A stretch of DNA of 64,000 bases, taken from Hypomesus transpacificus. Its lineage: Eukaryota; Chordata; Actinopteri; Osmeriformes; Osmeridae. Both the position numbers and the translations under genes were made by a program. This document shows, in pieces, positions 50,984-63,566 of the stretch. Each line of letters opens with the position of its first letter. Position 1 is the first letter of the stretch. The notes below the pieces were generated by a model, which made no database searches, was not told where the DNA came from, and was given only the letters and a program-made list of their open reading frames with translations. The stretch lies in the NCBI RefSeq assembly GCF_021917145.1, contig NC_061081.1:218442-282441 (forward strand), given 5' to 3'.

Positions 50984-53900
50984 CTATGACGTGTTGGCCT
51001 CCTGGTTGATGAGCGCGCTGAGGTCTAGCCGGGTCTTCTCCAGGGCAGCAGTTTTGGCCCTACGAGACTGCCGAACAGCTGGGACGGAATCCGGAACGTT
51101 CTCCCCATCACTGAGGAATCGTGGGGGGAACGTTAGAGAAAGGCACGAAAGAAAACGAGGCGAGTCAGATACAGGTGCGAAGGTGGCGGGACATTTCCCA
51201 CTCACCTCTCCTCTGAGGACTCTGCTGTTCTACTAGGCTTCTTTGATCCTTTGGCAGTGGTGGCTTTTCTCTGGCCTGCACACACACACACACACACACA
51301 TTTGATCATATATATAATTGTTTATCATAAATGTGATAATCATCTGATATGTACTCCTGTAACCTTAACCCTCAGATGCCAGGAAGTTACCTCTTTTGGG
51401 TCTCTTGACTGATTTGGACGGATCTTCACTGGCAACCTCTGAAGGAGAAAACGAACGGTTATCTGTGGTTTTCCTTGCAAGATTAACAAAGGTTTAGGGT
51501 ACACGCTGCATTTTGACAGGGCGGCACTTCTTAATCCACATGGTAATATTCCCATAATAGTAGCTAATCTCTTTACGCCAGAGAGCCATGACGGGCTGTG
51601 TGGAAATCTTGTTAGGCACAAGGGGCGGAGAGAAAGATAAATTGCTGTTAAGCTGGCAACAGACTGCTAGGACATATTTATGTACCATCAGCATTGACAT
51701 CTAGAGGCTGCAGCGCTGTGGCATTGAGAAGCTCAGTCTGCTCCTTGGAGTCTACCAGCTGGCCAATCAGCTTCTCGACAGCGCGGAGGCAAATACGGTC
51801 CTTTACCACCTGGAGAGTCGAGGGGAGAGAGCGAGGGGAGGGAAAGATCAGGTGGGATAACAAGGTAAGACTCCAAAAGCACACAGCTTCATCACAAGTC
51901 TCGAATCCAAGGCTTTGAACCGGTGCAAAGGAAGGAAAACCAGAAACTCGATTGTTCTTTAAGTTTTGGAACAGATTCAGTTCACTTGAAATAATGGGAA
52001 CGTTGGAGGCACGACCCGTGTATCACCTAGTCAGTCACATGCGACCATGGTAGTGTTTACCTGTGTGATCTGCTGCAGCAGGGACAGCAGGTCCCTCCGG
52101 GTGGTGTCATTGGGGCTGAGTTCCAGGCTGCTCAGAACCTTGGCGTAGAGACGCACCTCGGGGGCCGTGGGGTCCCTCAGCATCTCCCCACACACACGCA
52201 GCGCCAGGTAGTCATGGACATACACCTCCTGAGGGCAAGCAAGGCTGGCTGTCATTTCCTTGAATAAGCTGGGGACAGGCTGGTGCAAGGTTATATCATT
52301 ATGGAGGCCAAGGCTTTGATGACGGCACTGGGTCCCGGGTAAGGATGTACTGAGGGTGTAAGACATGGTTGTTCTATGAGTGTTACCTCTGTGTTGGAGG
52401 GTGTGATGAGGCTGGTGTCATGGTTACCTCTGTGTTGGAGGGTGTGATGAGGCTGGCGTCATGGTTACCTCTGTGTTGGAGGGTCTGATGAGGCTGCTGG
52501 GGCGCGTCAGCTCCACCAGGAGCTCGGCCACGTTGGTGACGTCCACCTCAGCCAGGGGAGACGTAGCGGGGGCGTTCAGCAGAGTCCGCACAGTCAGCAG
52601 AAAACACTCCTCCACACACTCCTGGTGAGTCCTGAGGACACAGGCATACTTTCTGTGCATTCTGTAGACTTCAGGAGTGTGTGGTTTGATTCATTCTGTA
52701 CGTACTTGCTGTGTGTGTGTGTGTGTGTGTGGTACCTGCTCTCTCGGGCGTACAGCTGGAAGAACACGCCCAGGCAGTGGCGTAGTCGGGTGTCGTCCTC
52801 GGTGAGAGGGTTGTACCACAGCAACACCAGGCGGGAGAGGAGTTTGGCGCTGGAGATGCGCCCAGAGTACATCAGCTTGGCCAGACCCTCCGACGTCTCG
52901 GTCCGCAGCTCCGACACCTAGAAATACCAACATACACACAGGTAAGACCTCAGATTATGACCTCAAAGACAATCGCATGTGCACACAGACTCCACACACA
53001 CCTCACTGTCTAGGAAGTCAGAGAGCATTTTCAGGATGCACTGGGCTGTGCTGTTGTCCTCCTCCCCCTTCTCCACCGGGCCTGGCTCCTCCTCCTGGCT
53101 ATCAGACGAATAAGAGGGCAAGGCTGGCTGGGGGGAGGGGCTGGCTGAGAGCAGCTGGAAGCCGTACAGCAGCAGCAGATCGATGACGGCCCGTAGGGCG
53201 CTGATGCGGATTTTGGTCTCGTCCAGCTGGGCGATCTTCACACACACAGAGATGAGGGAGGGAGGTGTTAGTGAGTGAGTCTGTGTTTGTGTGTGGTTTG
53301 AGTCAGTCAGTGTGTGTTTGTTGTTACCTGAAGCAACAGCACCATGTGTGTGCTGGCCAGCTCTTTGCTGTGGAGAGCACAGGTGCCCAGGCACACCACA
53401 GCCATGTTGCGAACAGCTGGCTGGGCATTGGCTATGCTTGGCAGGATCTAAGAAAGAAGGGAAAACCAAAATGAAAAAAGGTAAACAGGAGAGAAAGAGG
53501 AGACCAAAGAAGAGAGTCTGAGGTGGGTTAAAAGATCTCAAATCATCGTGCTACAAACTGATAACTGCCTCTATGTTAAGATATGCCTCATTGATGTTAG
53601 ATGTATATAGATGGAAATGAGCCTGATTACCAGTGAGGAGATGATGGCGCTCATAGTGGGTCCCATGCGCGTCTTGATGCTCAACAGCTTGAGGAGCTCC
53701 GCACACATGGTAAGACACCTCAGCAGAGTCTCTGGGTCACTCTGAGAGAGCCAGAACACACACACACACACAAACAGTAAGGGCACAAACTCAACAGAAG
53801 CTAGCCTATGGCCAATGGTTGTGGGTGCGTGTGTGTATCCTGTACCTTCTCTGTGCGTGTCTCCTTGTCTGGCTGGCTACTCTGGGTGGCCTCCTGCATC

Positions 53901-55263
53901 ATCTGGTTCCTGTGGTTCTCCAGCTGGATGATGGAGTCCTTCAGCTGAGCGGCGCGGTTGAACTCCTGGTCAGTGATGCACTCCTCCAGGGCTTGCTTGG
54001 CTTCCAGGATCCGTACTTTCACCTCCGCCAGCTAGCAATGGAGGGAGAGAGCAGGGGAGAGGGTGAAATGGAGAGAAGGAGAAGCAGTGGGTTTACAGCT
54101 GACGGAAGTTGTTGCCGTCTATTGTTTAATGGCTGAACCAGGAGAGAAAGATGGGATATGTGTAGAGAACGTAAAAAAGAGATGGAGAGACAGGACTTCT
54201 GGATTGGGGGGTTCTGGGTTCCTTGGGTTTCTCACCTTGACCTGCTTCCTGCGGTTCTCGTTCTCGTCCACCGGCGCACTCACCGCCACGATGGGCTCTC
54301 TGACATCCGAGATGACCTCCGCCATCTGTCACGTTCAAACACAGACATCCCAATGTATTCCACAAACTCTGGTTTCACAGCATCCCCATTCATGCGCGTG
54401 TGTGCGAGAGAGACCCACCATCTGGATGCGCCTGTGGTCGTCCGAGATCAAGCCCAGGAGTTTCTCTGTGAGCAGGGAGACCAGGGAGGGGGGAGTCTGG
54501 GGCAGCCCCAGCATGTCCTTCAGCACGGCCACCACTCGCTTCCTGAAGCACAGCAGCCCGTTACGACAGTGCGACTGAAGCAGCTGATACTTTCCAAGTA
54601 TAGATTCAGGACACCAGGGGAGATCAATAGTGTACAGCTTGGAATAGAGGCTAGACAATCAACAGGAGACAACAAGCCCACCGCACCCTCAAGCTCTACC
54701 CCCCTCTCTCTCTCTCTCTCACCTCCCCCCCTCCTCGTTGGTGTCCAGGCAGCCTGTCAGGTGGATGAGCTGCTGGGAGATGAACTCCTTGGTCATGACC
54801 ATCTCCAGCTGACCAAAGTCTGCCCGCTGCTCCTCGGACAGCACCGGCACGTCCTTCAGGTACCTGCGGTCACAACATCAGGCTCTCACACTACAGCAGG
54901 CTCTCACACTACAGCATTGTAAACTCGGGTATCAGAGTTCCATTTCATTTATTACTCCTAAGTAGATCAAACTTGAGGGTCTACTGGTTCCTTTAACACT
55001 AAATAACCACAGATTAGTTTTATTGCCTACAAACTGACAACAGACTAACCACAATAGGACTGATAGTGCTGACAGACAACTGTGCTGGTTATTGCCCATG
55101 GGGGCTGTGTTACCCATGGAGGTAGTCGGCGTAGATGGCTGCTTCTGGGAGGATCTGCTCCAGCATCTCCTCCCCCTCGTCCCCCTTGGCCTTCACAAAC
55201 TCACACAGGGCCCTCCAGTAGAGTATGCTCTCACAGCTCAGGGCCTCCACTGGGATGAGCCTC

Positions 55264-55323
<60 letters not shown>

Positions 55324-57673
55324 TACCACTATACCAGATGTACCCAGGAGAACACTGACAAACATCACGTGCAGAGATTCAGAATTGGTGTTTATTCGCC
55401 ATGAAAGTTTGCACAGACAAGGAATTTACTTTGGCAGGAGAGCCTACCTAGGCAGCCATTTTCGGCACCAACTAGAAAAGTTACAGCATAACATGAGGAG
55501 AGAAAAAGGCAAACCCCAGACAATGTTCCTAGAGGAGTACAGTGTGGGAACAGGCAAAAACCTCAGATCATAAGCCCAACAACAAGTAGGCGCTGGACAC
55601 AGACCCACCAGCCACCCTGGGGAAACAAGCAGGCAAAAGCGTTGGATGGGGGAGGGGGGGTGGTGATATCTGTATTAGGTGAAAGTTAATGTGTGAGTAG
55701 GTCTGGGTTGGCGCCTTCGACCTAGGCCACAATCAGTCCGATTCTCCCACAAGGAGACATCCTTGGTCATGACCCGGGCAGAGACAAACCCACAGATGTG
55801 GGTGGGTGGGGGGGGGGGGGGGGGGGGGGGGAGGGAAGAGCAAGATAGTCTCGCTTCAGCGCTCTCCAAGGGAATTGTTTTCCAGCAACGGCCTTGGCTT
55901 CTAGTTTCGGAGAGTGATGATAAGAGAGTATCTGGAGACAGACAAGACAGAGCCAAGCAGGGAAGGGAGGAGAGAAAAACATGACCGCCTTCGTCGAGAG
56001 CCAAAGAAGAAGCGAGGGTGTTGTCCTCTGAGTGTACCTGTTGTCCAGCTGAACCCGGTCTTGCAGCAGCTCGTCAGCGGGGGTGACCGTGAAGAGGGCG
56101 CTGAGCATCTCCAGGGCGGTCTGGGCACAGTTCTCCACGTCCAGCCTGTGGAGCAGTTCCAGCACATCGCCCTGCAGCAGACGCAGCCACGCCGGGAGCA
56201 GACGGCAGCGCATCACCTCCCTCACTGCCTCTGGAACACACACACACAGAGGGTTGGACACAATACACACACCCACAGAGGGTTGGACACAACACACACA
56301 GAGAGGGTTGGATACAATAACTTAAGGTCAGGCAAACAGTCAGCAAGACTAGATAAATGCATCTAAACTGACCCCTCACACACACAAACAATACCTGAAG
56401 AGTCATGCAGGCCCTGCTGCAAGAGGCTGACTCTCTGGGCGATGCTCAGTGCCCTGATGTGAACCTTGTCTGCCAAGACCTGTGACAGAGGAGACACACT
56501 GCGGCATCATCCCTGAATCCTGACACCTTAAACCCCATTACCATTGATCTGACTGCCAGTAACACCCAGTGCGTCCTCTGGGTCAGAGAATGTGCGTGTG
56601 TTCCTACCTGGTATGCAAGTTTGCGGACGCTCTCCTTGACATCTCTTGTGCGCTTGAGGATCTTGGGCAGGGTGAGGGAAGACGGGGCGATGCAGGAGAG
56701 GACAGCTCGACGCACCTCCGGGTTGGCGTCATTCTCCAGGATCAACAGATAGGCTATAGAAAGGAGGTCAGCGGACAGTTCAGCAGATACTCTGGACGGA
56801 CGTCGGGCGTGTATTTACGACCATGTGTGTGGCTGTGTGTTTGTACGGTCATGCGCGTTGCACCTTTGACTGTGGGACAGTCGTGATTCTGGGGCTCCTG
56901 GAGTCGGGCCATGGCCAGCGCAGCCTGGATCCTGACGTTGGGGAACTTGTCTGTGACGCGGACCAGCATGGCCTGGTGGATCCTGTCAAACAGGTCGTCA
57001 TCAATCTGGGCGTTTTCGGCCATGCTGCCCAGGAGCTTGTTGATGAGCTGACACACACGGAAGCGCACAGCGTGGCTGTTGGCTTTGTGAGCCTAGTCAG
57101 AGAAAGAGACCATGGTGAATGGTTAACACACAGAAACAAAGTGGATTAAGCCTCTGAGGTTATGTGGATCATTTGTTTTCAGTTGTTCAAATACATTTAA
57201 GTAAGCAATACCTCCAACAAGAAGTTGAAGATGTAGTTCAAGAACGGATGCTCCTCCTCTTCCTCCTCCTCTTCCTCATCCTCCTCTTCGCCTTCCTTGG
57301 GAGGAGAAACGAAGCTCGTGGCAAACTTAGAGACAAACTCAATCACGTTCTCCACGGCCGGCTCACGCTTGTACACAATCATGGCGTACTTCAGGTAGCT
57401 GACAAACTCGTCGTGGAACAAGGTCTTATCCTCCAACTGAAGTTAAGACAGAGAATTAACGTGTGATTAATTAATTGGTAAATGTATACAATACTGCTTT
57501 AACATGGCAACATGAACCACAAACATCTGCGGGGAGCTAGATTTCAGTACCTCGTACTAACTTACCTTGTTGTAACGGTTCTTTAAGCTAGCCACTAGTT
57601 TAGCCTTGTTGTTATGTCCCTTCTGGGCGCGTTGAAACGCCTCTTTGATCTCCAATTCACTGTCCGCCGTCAT
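50984..57673 (-). CDS. ncapg: Condensin complex subunit 3 (NCAPG / CAP-G), 21 exons
   Basis: Exons 57566-57673, 57212-57436, 56864-57092, 56608-56753, 56395-56479, 56038-56230, 55114-55263, 54723-54863, 54419-54650, 54236-54325, 53846-54031, 53631-53741, 53328-53447, 53002-53235, 52736-52917, 52469-52631, 52061-52228, 51686-51809, 51391-51438, 51206-51275 and 50984-51110 join in phase to 1043 residues (human 1015). NCAPG is a HEAT-repeat subunit of condensin I, binding CAP-H and DNA in mitotic chromosome condensation. HEAT-type repeats are visible throughout (FPNVRIQAALAMARLQEP, ANPEVRRAVLSCIAPSS, AQPAVRNMAVVCLGTCAL). An acidic Glu tract follows SPPKEG near residue 90. A coiled segment lies around residues 535-600, and the basic C-terminal tail includes KSVKRPKR. 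Human NCAPG likewise converges on LCORL and diverges from FAM184B. The donor of exon 52469-52631 is tandemly triplicated. Confidence 0.95.
52382..52497. repeat. 41-bp tandem repeat covering an ncapg donor splice site
   Basis: Three copies start at 52382, 52423 and 52464. The rightmost is the true end of exon 52469-52631 with its GTAACC donor. The other two lie in the following intron and repeat the last ~36 exon bases plus an identical AGAG|GTAACC donor. Confidence 0.9.
55266..55321. repeat. (CA)n microsatellite abutting an ncapg acceptor
   Basis: A CA run of about 56 bp starts 3 bp upstream of exon 55114-55263. On the transcribed strand it is GT repeat, so the acceptor (GTGTAG|GAGG) has no ordinary polypyrimidine tract. 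Confidence 0.95.
55377..55440. repeat. Dispersed repeat, copy 2, in ncapg intron 6
   Basis: This shares a near-identical core with 25481-25567 on the same strand. Together with the G-rich stretch to 55831, the non-coding sequence 55323-56030 makes this ncapg intron unusually long compared with its neighbours. It probably holds an inserted repeat of which only this part was recognised. Confidence 0.7.
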
Positions 57674-59382
57674 CTTTAGACTGGTTCAGTTTACTACAAA
57701 CAGCAAGGTACAAACAAAGCTGTGAGTCTACCTCACTTTTACTAAGGTACCACAGTTAACGCGTTCTTAACTAAAACGACGGAGACAAAATAACACCGAG
57801 CAACCTAAGTTAGCTACAGTAGGTTGTTTTCATTCAACACAGCCCACAGACTAGCCACACCTCAACCCGCGGGGCCCCGACTATTCTCCCCGGACAAACC
57901 GAGTAGAAACCAATGTGTTGTGATTAGGAGCGTTGGCGTTACACATGTATTACTTTAACATTATTACACTAATGGTGTTTAACAACTACACGAACACTGT
58001 GTAGTATATGTGTAATTAAGCATTTATTGATGGAATAAAGGCAACTTCTGACCTTATTGCTTTTGTCGCTCTCTGTTTCTCCACTTCCGCTGCCGCCTGA
58101 TTTCAAATCCAACTGTCGATCTCGTGAGAAATGCAACGTAAGTGGGGTTTTGCGTGCCTACGTCACAGCGTCCGCCCTCTTCCATCAGCCAGTCACTTCT
58201 GAGATGGCTCTCATGGTTGGATAATAAACCGAAAAATAAATAAAATAGCATTGGCGTATATATTATTGTCAATATGACAAATAAGAAAAACTGATAGCTT
58301 CAAGCATTTCAACGAATTTGGCTGAGTCATAGTGACATACCCTTTATTATTTTAAGCAACATCACATTTGAAAAGCTCAAGAGAATGTCAAAAGGTTATT
58401 AATGGGGGATCAGACATATAGGCCTACCCTAAAAATAATAATAGCCATATCTAAATCAGCGTCTACAACCCGTCTGTTGTTGTGCGCTGTGAAGGCCGCA
58501 GCTGTTCGCATGCTGGCAGCTGTAGCGAGGTCAGGACAAACGCACCCGTGGGAAGGGCACTCCATTAAGAAGAAAAACATATAGCCTACATCCAAAATTT
58601 GGGTCATGAAAAGTTAGTTTTGAGATCAATGTAGCCGCTGACGAGTAAGCACAGAAGCACTGAACGGGTGTGCATCCCATTCCCATAACCATCTCATTCC
58701 CAACAGAACCAGACCATTTTCTTTTAGGCTACAAGGTTCGCTCGGGTTCTGCAGGAATTGGACAGTCCTGCAACACATGGCCATACAAACCCTACTAATA
58801 ATTGCGTTATGAATGCATTCATCCCAACTAGTCAACACAAACTGATTGCATTATTGAATTAAATTATAGGCAACTGAGAATGTGACTCCCTGTTAACGGC
58901 TAGTCTACTGTAGGCTATATCGTTGATACACATCAATACTGGGAGGGCGGGGCTGCACTGCAGCAGTGCGCGCGAGCTGTCTCCAGTAATGTTCCATATA
59001 CACACACCCTCCTCCCCTGCCGCGAGACAGGTGGTTGTAACGCACGCCTTCATCCTCGAGTGCTCACCGTTAGAATAAAAAACGACTGTCAGCAGAGATG
59101 GGTTTGTCGGCGCGAGCTCGTACCCGATGGAATTCTAGTCTGTGACCTCCGCGTTCACCGGGCGGACAGCGGAGGGGAAACTTGGCCACCGAGCGCACGA
59201 GGAGAGAAACCCCACAGACGTTTCGCACCATGTCGCTCGTGTTGCTATTCACTGCAGGGGAGTCTTACGTTTACAGACAAAGGAATGATTTACATGACTG
59301 ATAGGCAAGGTCTGATTTGGAGGATTTTTCTGCTATTCGGTAGGATTATTCAGACTGTCCAAGAGAAGTTCCCTCTTGGGTT
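57674..59382. promoter_or_regulatory. Divergent intergenic region between ncapg and fam184b
   Basis: This 1.7-kb interval separates the opposite start codons of ncapg and fam184b and must hold both promoters. It is GC-richer near 57840-57900 and 58960-59230. No coding frame, RNA gene or repeat longer than a few units was recognised. Confidence 0.5.
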
Positions 59383-60200
59383 ATGGCTTCGGGCGCCGGT
59401 AAGGCGGCGCAGCCCCCAGGGCCAAGAACTGTTAACGGGACTGCGGCAGAGTTCCAGAACATCGAGCAGGAGCTATATGACTACCAGATGCATAGCAAGA
59501 TGTGCAAAAAGATAGCACAGCTCACCAAGGTAAGACAGAACACCGGAGAATTTACGCGCCATGTAGCCTGTAACGCAGCTGAATTTCAGATCGTGTCACA
59601 GTCATCATTATGTCCAATACATTCAGTCCCTAACATGGTTTTGCTGCCCATGGGATAGCAGGCAGTTTTGTTGTCAAGCAAACACCAATATTAGCCTACC
59701 CCGCCTCATCGCATGACAGTTGTGGGCCTACATTAGGCTGCGAGATCGAAACTTAAATGAAATTGTTTTATTTTCTGTCGCGCTTTTGAACTCACGACTT
59801 CTCCAGCTCGCTTGTCAATCACTGCGGTTGATATCCAACTGATAAGCCATCTGACTGGCAGCTCATGCCATCATAGCTACAAATTGATTAATGGGAAGAT
59901 GATCGAGCCGGGCGTCAAGGCATGATAATGGTTTGGCTATAATAGCACCTGAAAATTGTACATGCTTGCAAACAACAGCTTCTATCTAAGATCCTTTATG
60001 TATGGATATTCAGTACTGAATCTGTGTTCTATGTTATCACAAACGCCAAGTTCCACGAGATAAGATTCATAACAAGAAAGGAATAGAGTATAGATTATTT
60101 TCTTGTAATGTATGTGTGCACTGTTACTGTACTGTAAACCTCTACGCAAGCTGTGTGTAATTGTGTCTATCCATATATCCACTGTTCTGCACATCTTGTG

Positions 60201-60232
<32 letters not shown>

Positions 60233-61157
60233 AATGTGTGTGTGAATGTGTATGTGTGTGTGTAAGAAAGCAAGTGAGAGCGTAAAGCCTAAAGCTTGAA
60301 TATGGGGGAAGGTTGGCGATTCTGACAATTACTGATGACAGTGCAGTTATCCCATCCCCCTGCAGGGCTCACCTCTGCTCTGTGTTTGGTGTGCGAAAGT
60401 CTGTGAACGGTACCTAGGTGAGTCAAGTGCCTAGGTGTCATCTCACACACACAGATTGTGAAGTCAGCATTTGTGTCTGTATGCATCAGGGGTGACTTTA
60501 GGCAACCTTCACCTTGCACTCCTGCCTGTCTCTCACAAAGCTCTCAGCTCCCCATTACAACGCATTAGGGCATCTCACTGGAGATTGCAACTCCAGGGGC
60601 TTAGACAAATTGCTTCAGTCCATGACAGCAACCTGATTGGTCCAAGCCATCAATGAGACAAGCAAACCCTTTTGGAAATATGAGCCCTTTCATTCGATGA
60701 CATGTTGTGCACGAGCTCCTTCTCTGGCTGGCCCAGGGTGAGCCTATGAACCATCAAGATTTTATCTGTTTGGGGAGACGGAGAACTGGGTCATAGGCTG
60801 TAACCCTATATACCTCAAGCACCCTCTCCCCCCCCCCCCCCCCTTATCCTCAGCACACCCTTCCACCTTGTGCTGACCACTTACCCCTCATCCACTTCTC
60901 ACTTGTGTACTCCTACCCTCATTAACTCTGCGTACTTGTCTGTCTACCCCCCCCCCCCCCTCCAAATCCTACACTGCAGTCCCTTTGGTAAGTCCTCCTC
61001 TAGTCTATGTGCCTGATCTGAGGTTCGCTTCGCTAGAGTCCAGAAGTGTAGAGTAAAGATATCCAACAATCAGGATGGATTGTGTTTACGTGGCATAACG
61101 GATGAGAGGGAGAGTGATGGACGGAAGAGTTGGACAGCTGTTCTAGCCAAGCTCGTA

Positions 61158-61193
<36 letters not shown>

Positions 61194-63566
61194 AACACAC
61201 AGGAAGAAAATAGCAGGCTGGTTTTGACCTGATTGATTACCTCAGATCCAACTTACTATCAAATCCACAAAAAAGAACTACTAACACACACACAGCTGAC
61301 ATAACTGTATATGACCAGTGAGTCTGATGTAGGTGTGTGTCTACCAGTGTAAAATCTCACTGCAAAAGTCTCAAAGCTTTTCCCCACTATGGACAGTATA
61401 TTAATTTCACGCTTTGCTGACTGTTAAGTTATTGTCAATATGGAGGGCCTCTGGCCTCCAACGCTACATGAATAACATTATCGACCCTGGGGATCGATCT
61501 GACGGCCTGGGGTAGGGATTTACTATAGCCAGAGAGGAGATGGGAGAGAAGGATTGGGCATCCAGATAGGCCTGCCAATACAACAACCAATCATAGTTAC
61601 CGCTTCGCTCGGACAGAGAGGGACAGGAGGTGGATATCCAATCTCTACACTGGATACCCGGTCATAAATGTGCTTTTTTAGTGCCTGTCTGCCTGTTAAT
61701 CAGTGTGTCTTTTTCCTTCTCCCTGTCTCTTACTTATCAAACAGACAGACATGGCCCATATTGTATGCAAACTTTTTTTAGACCCAAACGTCATACTTTG
61801 TCACTCTATTCCCCTTAAGTCATAGGTCAAAGTTTGTGACGGAGTGACGTGATCCGATAGCCGATAGGGCATGACGGCAGGCTACATGAGAGACAGGACA
61901 GGGGCGGGATTGAGGGGCTGGTATTTGGGCCAATGTCATTCGTTAGCCGGAGTCAAGGATTAGGTGTTGTAATTCAGTACAGGCCTTGTGGGTGAGGGTG
62001 TTGACGCTAAAGCCACAGTGAGTGAGAGTGGGATTGGGACACAGAAGCACTCACAGGCGGGAACACACACACAAACACACACAAACACACAGAATGTCCA
62101 GCAGGGCTGTGTCACAGACATAGAGGCGTCATGATAAAATATGAGCCCTCCCGGTGTCCTCCACACACACACACACACACACGAACACACACTCACTCAC
62201 ACAACCACATATGTGCATACTGACAAGTGAGATGTCAGGGCTGTAATAGAAGATGATGACACTGTGTGCGTGGAACAGGGGATAGAGTGAAAAGAGGGGC
62301 ATGCAGGCTGTTCTCCGCACGTCCCTCCCGTTCTAGACTTCCCAAGTCTCACTCTACCACTGGATGGGTGTACAGCCGAGCCCAATTATCAACACATAGA
62401 AAATACATTCATGTGTTATTTTACGCTGTGTTCTTATGAAATGGTTGACTGTATTTTAGGATGTGTTCGCAGGTTTAGATACAGCACATGTATCTACATA
62501 AGCTTCTCTCCCCCCCCCCCAGGTGATCTATTCCCTCAACACTAAGAATGAGGAGCAGGAGGCCGCCCTACAGTCCCTAAGCCACGCCCACCAGGATACA
62601 CTGCACCGTGTGGCTGTGGAGACATGCCAAGAGGGGGAGGAGTCTGCCCTGAGGACACGCCTCCTTGAACTTCAGGAATCTCTGGATGAGCATCAGAGGA
62701 TTGGATCGCAGGTATCTGGGATTTCTGTGTGTGTGCGTAAGTGTGTGTGCGTGTGTGTTCTATCAAGCTCGTTTGACCTGAAAAGGTTTTTGAATCTGGG
62801 CCTTACAGGGACAAACGGTTCTGTATAGCTGTCTTTCTTTCAGAGAGTGCTAAATGGGTCTCTGTGCCTCCAGGTGCAGGCTGACTTTGACAGCTACCGT
62901 GCCCAGGCTGAGGGGAGGGAGCGTGGGGCAGAAGCAGAGCTGAGGAGCGTGTATGAGGAAAAGCTCCAGCATGCGGACGCTGAGAGGCAGGAAGCCCAGT
63001 CCAAGGTCAGTGCTGCCCAAGAGGAGGGCCTGAGACTGGGGGGAGAACTGGAGAAGGCCGGGGAGCAGACACGCTGCTTGGAGGCTCAGTGTGAGGAGCT
63101 TCGGAGGACACTCGAGGAAGAGAGGAGGAAAGGAATCGAGGAGAGGCACAGAGGAGAGGAGGAGAGGAAGAAAAGAGATGAAGAATGGAAGAAAGGAGAG
63201 GAGGAAAGAAGGACCGGTGAGAAGGAGATGGAGAAATCGCTGCTCCTATCCCAAGAAGTGGAGGCCCTGAGGAAAGAGAAGGGGTGTGCGGACGAGGAGA
63301 GGAAGAAGGCGGTGAGGGAGGAGAGGGAGGGGTGGGAGCGACGGACGAGGGAGATGGAGGAGGAGATGGCGCAAATAAGGAAGAAAATGGAAGAGGCGCG
63401 AAGGGAGGAGCGACGGCAGTGGGAAGAAAGGGAGGAGGAGGAGAAGAAAGGTATGCACACGGCGCTGAGGGAGAGGGTGAGAAGGGCAGAGGAAGAGGTG
63501 GAGACGCAGCTCCAGAAGCTCATGGAAAGCAAAAGACAGGCTGTCAAGCTGCAGGAGAAGATACAG
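59383..63566 (+). CDS. fam184b: FAM184B, N-terminal part (3 exons; continues past the window)
   Basis: Exons 59383-59529, 62523-62711 and 62874-63566 join in phase to 343 residues, ending at a donor (ATACAG|GTACAC), so the gene is cut by the window edge. The N-terminus carries the FAM184 signature (LYDYQMHSKMCKKIAQLTK, then VIYSLNTKNEEQEAALQSL). It is followed by long, highly charged coiled coil. The third exon is rich in Glu/Lys/Arg repeats (EEERKKRDEEWKKGEEERR), longer and more repetitive than I would expect for the family. FAM184B is a coiled-coil protein of unclear function. Its head-to-head placement with ncapg matches human 4p15, where it lies on the other side of NCAPG from LCORL. The start ATG at 59383 gives MASGAGKAAQ before the conserved block. 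Confidence 0.9.
59530..62522 (+). other. fam184b intron 1
   Basis: This 3.0-kb intron contains GT/TG repeats (about 60195-60262), poly-C runs (about 60829-60843 and 60948-60960), CT repeats (61160-61182) and CA repeats (62060-62090, 62163-62182). No coding exon or transposon end was recognised. Confidence 0.6.

Noticed and set aside
54063..54922. Plus-strand ORFs of 171 and 254 codons
   Set aside because: Antisense to several ncapg exons and introns; no family match and no splice support.
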